From Kiritimatiellia bacterium (lineage in GTDB: Bacteria; Verrucomicrobiota; Kiritimatiellia; RFP12; UBA1067), in assembly GCA_017405115.1 (NCBI GenBank), contig JAFRBA010000228.1, forward strand, positions 1 through 64,000: a stretch of 64,000 bases of DNA. Reading direction: 5' to 3'. The position numbers and the translations under genes are program-made. The notes under the pieces were generated by a model. It had not been told where the DNA came from. It saw nothing but the letters and a program-made list of their open reading frames with translations, and made no database searches. Of the stretch, positions 27,301-33,346 are shown piece after piece; position 1 is the stretch's first letter; the number at the start of each line of letters is the position of its first letter.

Positions 27301-28116
27301 AGACGTGTCGGTCGGCTCGTATGCGTACACCGCGCCGCCGTCAGCGTCGCGCCACTTCGTCACGTGCTCGAAGCCGTCGGCCTTGGTCACCGTGTCGAAT
27401 GATTCGCGCTTCGACGCGTCAAGATGCAGCCATGCCCCTGGCACGGGTGCGTCTGCGTCGTTCTCGGTCGCCCGCCCGACTATGTTGACGGTGCCGGTCG
27501 TCGCATAAAGTATCGCAGAGCTGCCGGGAGTGCGCTCCACGGTGAGCGTTCCGGCCCCGGTGGCATAAAGCGCGCCGTCGCCGAAAAGAGACTTGACCGT
27601 CGCAGACGTCCCCGCCGCCGGAACATCTATCCCCATGCGACCGGTTATGGCGTAGTTCCACAGCGTCGGGCTAAACGCCTCCGTGGCGTTAAGCTGCACT
27701 TCGCACCTTCCCCTGTTGTTGTACGAGGCGATGTATCCCGGAAAGCCCCCCGGGTCGTCGACTGAAAGACGCTGCTTCGGATATGCGCCAGTCGCCGTGT
27801 TGAGCGAGAACTGAAGCATGTGCATCGAGCCGCCGGAGAGCGCGGCGAGGGACATGGTTGGAATCGTTATGTAGCGGAAGACATTCGACTCGCATAGGAC
27901 CATCGCCGTGTCGCCGGCCACATGCGGATACGTGCCGAGGCTGTTTCCCTCGGAGTCGTACCAGTACTGCGAAGACGTCCACGACCACCCCGACCCTGTT
28001 TTGTTGTTGGCTATGCCGTCAACCGCATCAGCACGCGTACACGCAAACACGACAATGATGGCAGCTCCAACCGCTCTCGCAAGGCGGCTTCCGTCAAATG
28101 CCAGTTCCTTTGACAT
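24379..28116 (-). CDS. Giant secreted protein with three LamG-like units and a C-terminal GMSIILR tail
   Basis: 1245 residues with a signal peptide (VGAAIIVVFACTRADA). Three long repeats of about 230-250 residues, starting near residues 225, 545 and 850, each run from WLHLDAS / VWLDAEA / FHFDASD through a 'vDFG' strand to a closing helix such as DVQRKAVTDYLMAKWL or DERRATTAYLMKKWL. This is a concanavalin/LamG-like pattern. A beta-rich tail ends in SGDALVLKVIPLGMSIILR. ATG 28116 is preferred (AAGGAAAGG upstream); a GTG at 28137 is in frame. It is second in the operon, 1 base before the paralogue 3 leader. Probably a surface glycan binder or adhesin; no catalytic motif seen. Confidence 0.68.
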   Translation of the reverse strand: MSKELAFDGSRLARAVGAAIIVVFACTRADAVDGIANNKTGSGWSWTSSQYWYDSEGNSLGTYPHVAGDTAMVLCESNVFRYITIPTMSLAALSGGSMHMLQFSLNTATGAYPKQRLSVDDPGGFPGYIASYNNRGRCEVQLNATEAFSPTLWNYAITGRMGIDVPAAGTSATVKSLFGDGALYATGAGTLTVERTPGSSAILYATTGTVNIVGRATENDADAPVPGAWLHLDASKRESFDTVTKADGFEHVTKWRDADGGAVYAYEPTDTSTAGNIVKTSDSPYIADGTVSPTGLRVIDFGDRYGDSTALGGFPTNCYMRLSPVCKNVREVFYAGQYRTSSVGTMFGDGDGAERYFLTGGATSPLSQNAPNDTKFGCLTVNGQKIPFSVIFENPYGTSMTNFHVMGMSISDGSDAAAKIHMIGSRARIASETGNCRIGEILIYTNHLTDVQRKAVTDYLMAKWLKGAEREDFGAAVLGQSSAAAAISVPEGHTARIGTVTAANGKFVKKGGGVLSVGDVQPATATIEVQGGQVKIREQRTVDSSAPADGAYVWLDAEAQSSVVTQQLDYAHLDPDKYYVTRWNDCRGAGHEVYAETPQTNVYSSYPTNFPTVVDGAANGHRAVDFGRNVSGGKASFMWLQPHGSANACEGFIAFRFNSSSSTCNIFGSSDLDFYRAVSGRLLDRTYGTSDVTAGLWTIDGMAADPWQTYSALNDTSFHVVSFSSRSKAKADVLAKDRLASGNFPGDLRIGEFILYDRRLTPDERRATTAYLMKKWLGKELPGTIGAGDGVSSHPLSFADGADVVVDSDSDVNGLKVSGGSGAVVKRGEGAVSLASIADLNSVASISVEAGSLSYPVPVGIDDSDALFHFDASDTGALTFVEVANGNGTVTTNVTHWLDVRRNGVFAHSSLSASEVITSTASGYELPGRPQTRDPTYNVPAMPDGVRRPTVDFGDVSYSAGAGMQFSEAFTSVREIHTVFSDADSAKGGMIVGGRGSTNHAYDYLRAYSSNGGALLADSANAVVRNGYIAVDGEEQAYTYRLPSGFHLISFAPTGDSSATSMSQDRTSRAGGSRISEQIAFSAELSAERREYLLKYLMWKWGLGANPERPLDASFDSLAVASGAALDLGGEACVSASALEGSGTISAGAISGVTSLVVPGEIDCLTVAGTVEFANDAVSVAFPDGIARLGPGEYVVFSADKIANANVLDVTFTGAMNPRRRYFLRQSGDALVLKVIPLGMSIILR

Positions 28117-28133
28117 CTTCGACCTTTCCTTTT

Positions 28134-28178
28134 TCACCTGAAGATCAACGTCATTCCGGGTACGCCGACGCGGAGCTT
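28134..28178 (-). other. Orphan C-terminal tail codons beyond the in-frame TGA
   Basis: The 14 sense codons after the stop of the upstream gene encode KLRVGVPGMTLIFR and end in their own TGA at 28134-28136. The match to GMSIILR (next gene) and RMRIIIR (gene ending at 38049) is too close to be chance in a 41-base gap between genes. Confidence 0.75.
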
Positions 28179-30167
28179 TCAGCCCCCGATGGAAACGCGA
28201 TTGTCGACAAGCGAGGCGTCCACACCCGGCTCGCCGGTGAGCGTTGTCGCCGTTGCGAGCGTAAGACCTCTGTTCGTCGGTTTGTTCCCCATGTTTTCGC
28301 CTACGACCGTGACGCCCGAAAGGTCAAGTGCACCATCGACGGCAAGAACCCCGCACGTGCCATCGGACGCGACGCTGCAACCGAGCGTTGTCATGTTCAG
28401 CGTCGCCGTAGAGTTGATCTTCAGCGTACCAGACTCGTATACGCCAGGCCAAACCGCGCCGGTCACAGTGAGAGTTCCGTTCGAGACGATGCCATGGCCC
28501 ACGAGGTTCGCAACTGTGAACGAGTTGCCGCCGAGGTCCAACACTCCGCCACAGAGCTGGAGCGTCGTCGCTGGAAGCGCCTCGTCGCCGACGACAAGCG
28601 TTCCGTTCGAGACGCACGTCGCGCAGAGCCAGTCGTTCGTGCCTGCAAGCGTGAGCTTGCCCGTCCCGGCCTTCGTGAACGCCGGCAGCGCGGCAAGCTG
28701 CGCCGCCGTCGAGGCAACAGGCGCAGACTGCCCCGTGCCCGTACGCGCGGCGAAGGACTGCGCGATGGTCAGGTTCTGCCCAGTCGTGTCGATTACAATG
28801 CCGCCAACGCCGACATATGCCGCAGTGAAGCCCTGCATGAACTCCGCCACCGCCGAGGTGTTCGCAATCATCTTGCCGCCGTCGAGAATCAGCGTCGCCT
28901 TGTCACCCGTGCCGAGCACGTTCGCGTTGCTCACAAGCCTCCGCGCCTTCAACGTACCGTTTGAAAGGAGGCTTACTTTTCCCGTGCGGCCACCTGCGGA
29001 CTCTTGCAACGCAATCACCGCCCCGTTGATCGTCACAACGCCTCCGTTAGAAACCTCAAATGTGCCATTGCCGGCGTAACCGACGGACAGGAGGGACGGG
29101 GAGTCTTTTGGCATGGTAAAATTTCCGCCGCGAACGTATAGTCCGCCTTCATTGTTGTATTTCACACCAATCCTGCAATACGGGCAGCGTATGTATACAT
29201 CTCCGCCGTAGACGTAGAGATTACCTTTTGCACCCGCGTCCTGTCCATGGCATCCGCCGATGTTGGCACGATAGCTGTTGGCCGTCGGTGACTTGTCCAG
29301 CGTTCCGCCATACAGATAGTAGTTAAACGTGAAGCCGACGTTGTACCCAAGCGAAAGAGCATCCGTTCCGCCGCCATAGACATCTACCGTGCCGCTGTAC
29401 TGGTATATGTCGCCTCGACGACCAAGCAGATTCTCGACTTTGAGGCTGGTTTCATTTGTGATGATGACACGTCCGGCCGCCAAGTATCCAGGGGACAAAT
29501 TGCCCCCCGAGATTTTCGCGTCGACGCCGTCTAGAAGAAGCGTCCCATAGCTGGACGTTGCAGAGCCATCGCTCCCTCCAGGTGCGAAATACTTTCCACT
29601 ACCGAGAGAAGCTGTCAGTTTGCCGCCGACAAACGCGAGATTCGAGCCAGATCTAGTGCCCACGCCTGACGTCGAAGGCAAGTTGATTGACGTTTCCGCG
29701 TTTGAAACTATCAACGACGAGCCCGACGCCGTCAGGTTAAGACCTGTGGTCGTCAGTTTGTTTGTGACGCCGGCATTGGGCGGCGCAACAATCGTCTTGC
29801 CTTCGCGCACCTGAAGGCTGCCGAACGTGTTTGTTCCGTTCAGCACCAGCGTCCCAGCGCCGGTGCGGTTGAACGTGCCGCTCGTCGCAACGTCGCCGCT
29901 ATATGTCGCCGTGCCGGATGGCACCTCGTTCGTGAGCGTCAGTGAGCCGAAGTCCACGTCGCCGGAATACGTTCCATCGGCAACGGAAATCTTGTCGAGG
30001 GTGCTCATCGCAGCCCTGGCCTCCTGAAGTGTGCCGAACGGACTCTCGGCAGACCCGTCGCCGCCTTGCCCAGCCCAGTCGTCGTCGACATAGATGGTGG
30101 CCGCCGCGAGCGGCAGAATCGCGCTAGCCGTTAGCGCGGCGAATACAACATGTGCTGGTGTTTTCAT
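28179..30167 (-). CDS. Autotransporter-type beta-strand-repeat protein, cut short by an in-frame TGA
   Basis: 662 residues to the first stop. Signal peptide MKTPAHVVFAALTASAILPL, then a parallel beta-helix start (IYVDDDWAGQGGDGSAESPF) and passenger-associated strand repeats (FNRTGAGTLVLNGTNTFGSL). The chain ends DNRVSIGG and stops at TGA 28179-28181. Reading on in the same frame gives KLRVGVPGMTLIFR and a second TGA at 28134-28136, exactly the tail type of its neighbours. So the gene probably once ran to 28134. It is the first gene of the locus; GGAGGA lies 7 bases before the ATG. Role: exported surface protein, function unknown. Confidence 0.7.
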   Translation of the reverse strand: MKTPAHVVFAALTASAILPLAAATIYVDDDWAGQGGDGSAESPFGTLQEARAAMSTLDKISVADGTYSGDVDFGSLTLTNEVPSGTATYSGDVATSGTFNRTGAGTLVLNGTNTFGSLQVREGKTIVAPPNAGVTNKLTTTGLNLTASGSSLIVSNAETSINLPSTSGVGTRSGSNLAFVGGKLTASLGSGKYFAPGGSDGSATSSYGTLLLDGVDAKISGGNLSPGYLAAGRVIITNETSLKVENLLGRRGDIYQYSGTVDVYGGGTDALSLGYNVGFTFNYYLYGGTLDKSPTANSYRANIGGCHGQDAGAKGNLYVYGGDVYIRCPYCRIGVKYNNEGGLYVRGGNFTMPKDSPSLLSVGYAGNGTFEVSNGGVVTINGAVIALQESAGGRTGKVSLLSNGTLKARRLVSNANVLGTGDKATLILDGGKMIANTSAVAEFMQGFTAAYVGVGGIVIDTTGQNLTIAQSFAARTGTGQSAPVASTAAQLAALPAFTKAGTGKLTLAGTNDWLCATCVSNGTLVVGDEALPATTLQLCGGVLDLGGNSFTVANLVGHGIVSNGTLTVTGAVWPGVYESGTLKINSTATLNMTTLGCSVASDGTCGVLAVDGALDLSGVTVVGENMGNKPTNRGLTLATATTLTGEPGVDASLVDNRVSIGG

Positions 30168-30388
30168 TTGCTGGTTCCTCCGAGTTCTTGCGCGTTTTCA
30201 TGCTGTTTTTGGACGCTTTGCCGACATCCATTCACGACGCTTCCGGCGGTGGTTCCAGTCCCGGGTAGAGGACGTAGACGTGGCGACAGCGACGAATGGC
30301 GCCGACAAAACACTTGCGCCTTCAACAACCGTAGGCGGAGCTGTCAATGGAATAGGCATTTGTGCGATTTCTCCATTTTGATGTTTTC
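30168..30388 (-). promoter_or_regulatory. About 215-base 5' leader of the first glycan locus, with a 10-codon mini-ORF
   Basis: Between the promoter at 30389 and the ATG at 30167 there is no gene, but an ATG at 30376 opens a mini-ORF, MEKSHKCLFH, ending at 30344. An inverted pair GGCGC...GCGCC follows. This could be a leader-peptide or attenuation region, or simply a long leader. No known riboswitch was recognised. The rest of 30389-30549 holds only the promoter and the end of the SGNH gene. Confidence 0.35.
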
Positions 30389-30417
30389 ATTATACCATAA
30401 CCCGTCCATCACCGCAA
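30389..30417 (-). promoter_or_regulatory. Promoter of the 11000-30167 glycan locus
   Basis: Minus-strand TTGCGG (30412-30417), 17-base spacer, TGGTATAAT with TATAAT at 30389-30394. The -35 is the same hexamer as at the GH2 gene. Confidence 0.65.
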
Positions 30418-30549
30418 TGGCCTGGCACGGACAACAAATGGCCCTTTGTTTACAAAATTTGGGAACCGCCAATGCAATGGCTGTGGGGTGCGAACAAATT
30501 CTGTTAGGTTGCTTCAACCACGGGAGGGTGCGTGTCCCCACGCCGCATC

Positions 30550-31389
30550 CTACCTTGCGCCTCCGTCGAATCCCGAGAGTATCAGCTCCGCAAGACGGCG
30601 CATCCCCAGATCGCCAGGATGCTTCGCAACGCCTTTATGCTCAAAAAGGCCGAGCGCCATGTTTTCGTCCCTGTCGCCCAGCGGCCCCGCGTCGACGTAT
30701 ATCGCCCCAACCTCACTGGCGGCTTTTGCCGTGCAGCCCGCCTTGACGACGTTTCGCCAGAACGGAGAGCGCATTACGACCTTGGGGCGCTTCGCGCTTT
30801 CGACAAGGGGCCTTGCGAGACGCACGAGGAACTGCGTGTAGTCCAAGACGTCCGACTCCATTACCGAAGGCACGTTCTCGCCTATCGCTATCACGACGTA
30901 GTCGGGCGCATACGCCACGTCGTCCGCGAGGTCGGTGTACTCCTCGAGGTTCGCCCTGTAGTTCCGCTCCAGGACGGCGATGTTGCGGATGCGGTAGTCG
31001 GCTCGCTCGCCGCGGCGCTTCTCGAGGCCCGCTATGAGCAGGTGGGCGAAGTCCTTGTCGCGCGAAGTGGCCGCCATGCCCCAGTCTGCGTTCCATCCGA
31101 TCTTCGGAGCGCGTCCGTGGGCCGCGATGGAATTCCCGTATATGAGCACCTTGAACTGGCCGCCGCACCTGCGCTCATGGCAGCTTATCTTCGCGCCCGG
31201 GTTCATCATCTCGGCTCCCATGCGCTTCGCGTCGCTGACGACGAACTTCGGGGCGACGGCGTCCTTGCCGACTTCCTGAGCCTCATCTCCGTGAGGGACT
31301 CGATCCGGCGTGGCATGAAGCGAAAATGCCGCCATCAAGGAAACCAAGCCAATCTGAATCTTTCTCACGACGAGCGACTCGCGCGTCAA
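30550..31389 (-). CDS. Secreted SGNH/GDSL-type esterase
   Basis: 279 residues, probably removing O-acetyl groups from sugars outside the cytoplasm. The signal-like start (KIQIGLVSLMAAFSLHA) precedes VLIYGNSIAAHG, which carries the block I nucleophile Ser in GNS form. IAIGENVPSV is block III-like, and HPGDLGM near the C-terminus holds the catalytic Asp/His block V. The TTG at 31389 overlaps the upstream TGA; a GTG at 31368 gives a shorter, more typical signal peptide and may be the true start. It is co-transcribed with the GH20-like Tat protein before it. Confidence 0.72.
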   Translation of the reverse strand: MTRESLVVRKIQIGLVSLMAAFSLHATPDRVPHGDEAQEVGKDAVAPKFVVSDAKRMGAEMMNPGAKISCHERRCGGQFKVLIYGNSIAAHGRAPKIGWNADWGMAATSRDKDFAHLLIAGLEKRRGERADYRIRNIAVLERNYRANLEEYTDLADDVAYAPDYVVIAIGENVPSVMESDVLDYTQFLVRLARPLVESAKRPKVVMRSPFWRNVVKAGCTAKAASEVGAIYVDAGPLGDRDENMALGLFEHKGVAKHPGDLGMRRLAELILSGFDGGAR

Positions 31390-32486
31390 CCCTTGATCGC
31401 CTCGGCGAATATGTCGATGCCGCGCCGGTTGATCTCAAAGGCTTCGTCATCCTTGAGGCACTCCCACGGCGCCATGAGGAACCCTAGCAGGCGCTCCGGC
31501 GCGATGACCTCTCGACATGTCTTCACGAGCTTGCCCATCACGTCGTCCGCGCCGATTTTCAGGTTGCGCCGCCCTTCTCCGGCCCAGTTCGTGCCGCACG
31601 GAATCTGGTCGAAGCCAGCCTTCTCCAGATCCCAGAACTGGACGAGCCTCTCCAAGTCGCTTGTCTTGTTCGTCCTGGGGTCGAAACCGCCGTACCACTC
31701 GTCGTAGTACCAGTTGGACATCACCACGCTCTTCGGGCTGCGCTTCAGGAACTCCGGATGCCGCCACCCGTAGTCGCTCCAGCACCATGGTCTCGCCCCC
31801 AGACGTTCCACGGTTCGCACGAGATGCAGATAATCGTGCATCCAGAACTCCTCCGTCCGCGCAACGACGTAGGAATAATTGAGAATGTTGAGCTGATGGC
31901 TGGCGGATTCCTCGTCGCAGCCGATATGGATGAAGCGCGGATGGTCGAATATCTCGTACACGTCGCGCAGGACGTCTTCACACACCTGGTAGTAGGCGGG
32001 CGTGGAGACCATGCGCCGGTACTGTTTGAGCCAGCCGTTGTGCGAGGTCGAGAAGTTGAGCTTCGGGACCGACTCCACGCCAAGGCGCCGGAGCCGACGC
32101 ACCTCCGCCTGCAGCTTCTCCACGCTCCACGACCCACGGATCGACAGTTCGGGATGGCTCGGATAGACCACGCCTTCGCCGACGTCGATCACGATCATGT
32201 TCACGCCCTTCTGCACGGCATAGTCGGTCGTCTTTAGCCAAAGGTCGTCTTTGCTGCGGAGGTCGCAGTCCGGCTTGGGCGCCTTGCATTTTCCGGGATC
32301 GACATCCGACGGGAACCAGTCGCACCACATGTTGTGGCCGAGGTGCAGCAGCAGCGCACGTATGTCGCCCAGCTTCGGCAGCGGCGCAGCTGCGGTCTGT
32401 GTGCCAGCCAAGATGCACTTCGCCTCCACAGCGGCGGCGCAGGCCGACATCTTCAGGAACGCTCTTCTATCGATTTTACTGTTCAT
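31386..32486 (-). CDS. Tat-exported GH20-like TIM-barrel protein
   Basis: 366 residues starting at ATG 32486, nine bases after AAGGAG. The N-terminus KIDRRAFLKMSACAAAVEAK is a twin-arginine signal with a Cys-containing hydrophobic stretch. The barrel includes VNMIVIDVGEGVVYP, SVPKLNFSTSHNGW and FIHIGCDEESA. The last is like the H-x-G-x-D-E motif of GH20 hexosaminidases, where Asp-Glu catalyse substrate-assisted cleavage. The rest is diverged from classical GH20, so substrate is open. It pairs with an acetylesterase, as expected for removing acetylated or N-acetylated sugars. Confidence 0.62.
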   Translation of the reverse strand: MNSKIDRRAFLKMSACAAAVEAKCILAGTQTAAAPLPKLGDIRALLLHLGHNMWCDWFPSDVDPGKCKAPKPDCDLRSKDDLWLKTTDYAVQKGVNMIVIDVGEGVVYPSHPELSIRGSWSVEKLQAEVRRLRRLGVESVPKLNFSTSHNGWLKQYRRMVSTPAYYQVCEDVLRDVYEIFDHPRFIHIGCDEESASHQLNILNYSYVVARTEEFWMHDYLHLVRTVERLGARPWCWSDYGWRHPEFLKRSPKSVVMSNWYYDEWYGGFDPRTNKTSDLERLVQFWDLEKAGFDQIPCGTNWAGEGRRNLKIGADDVMGKLVKTCREVIAPERLLGFLMAPWECLKDDEAFEINRRGIDIFAEAIKG

Positions 32487-32553
32487 CTTCTTTTTGCTCC
32501 TTGTCGTTAAGCCGCAAATTCTACGATATCCGCACCTGCTGGGTCGGCACAAC

Positions 32554-32961
32554 TCAGCATGAAGCGATGAAATCGGCCGGGGATACCGCCTTCACTGGTG
32601 ACACGGCAAAATCTGCCACGTTTCGGGTAACGATGCGTTCGCATCCAGCCGACACCGCCGCTGACGCAACAAGCGCATCCTCAAAATCAGCCATGCCAAA
32701 ACCTCGCGCAGCGGCGATTTCACCCTGCCCAATGGCTGCCGCATTGAACGAATCAAACACCCATTCCATCGCACCATCGCGCTGTTTGCGGGTGACAGCA
32801 GAACCCAGAAGATAATAAATCGTCGGATAGGCATGGACAGCCAGAAACGGGGTTTCACCCTGTTCAACAATCTTGAGGAACGCAGTCTTGGAAGTCTCGT
32901 AGAACGGCTTGCGTCCTCCTACAATGTCAAGAACCACGTTTATGTCAAGCATCACCTTCAT
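32554..32961 (-). CDS. PIN-domain toxin (VapC type)
   Basis: 135 residues. VMLDINVVLDIV carries the first catalytic Asp, and DFEDALVASAA and IVTRNVADF carry the other conserved acidic and polar residues of the PIN_3-like family. The ATG overlaps the antitoxin stop by four bases (ATGA). It differs from the PIN toxin at 338-718 in family and partner, so it is not a duplicate of it. Confidence 0.85.
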   Translation of the reverse strand: MKVMLDINVVLDIVGGRKPFYETSKTAFLKIVEQGETPFLAVHAYPTIYYLLGSAVTRKQRDGAMEWVFDSFNAAAIGQGEIAAARGFGMADFEDALVASAAVSAGCERIVTRNVADFAVSPVKAVSPADFIASC

Positions 32962-33287
32962 GCGTGACGCCTTTCGACAATTGCTCGCCGACTTTCAGCA
33001 CGCTCTAGATCTAACGGCAGAGAGATTGCAAGTGAGGAAAGGCGGTCAAGCGACCGCTTTGCCTTCCTCATGCGAACCTTGATTGTCGATGACACTGTTT
33101 TGGACGCAGCTATCGTTCGTTCAACCTCCTGCTCGTCGGGGACAGGAAGCGACTGCAGCAGAACACCCCCGCTTGCACCGAGCATAAGCAAGGTTGTCCC
33201 AGAATGCCAACCATAGCGTTTCCGGAATGCATCCGGCACAACCACCTGGCCTTTAGAGGACATCTTTGCCGTTCCTATCGTGTACAT
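32958..33287 (-). CDS. SpoVT/AbrB-type antitoxin
   Basis: 109 residues. TAKMSSKGQVVVPDAFRKRY is the swapped-hairpin AbrB DNA-binding signature. The remaining ~60 residues form a charged helical tail that should bind the toxin. It is first in its operon behind a strong promoter and AAAGGAG, and likely autorepresses. Confidence 0.85.
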   Translation of the reverse strand: MYTIGTAKMSSKGQVVVPDAFRKRYGWHSGTTLLMLGASGGVLLQSLPVPDEQEVERTIAASKTVSSTIKVRMRKAKRSLDRLSSLAISLPLDLERAESRRAIVERRHA

Positions 33288-33317
33288 TGCAAACTCCTTT
33301 CAAGTAAGACAAGTAGG

Positions 33318-33346
33318 AATATATCACTTTTCATCCCACATGTCAA
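33318..33346 (-). promoter_or_regulatory. Strong promoter of the second toxin-antitoxin operon
   Basis: Minus-strand TTGACA (33341-33346), a perfect -35, with a 17-base spacer and TATATT (33318-33323) preceded by TGA. The -35 overlaps the last codons of the upstream gene ending at 33343. The leader is about 25 bases and includes AAAGGAG. Confidence 0.75.

Noticed and set aside
28134..28184. Reassignment of TGA to a sense codon (for example glycine) in this genome
   Set aside because: TGA ends many confident genes here, including several in ATGA overlaps, so a genome-wide recoding is not credible; a single nonsense change or local readthrough is enough.
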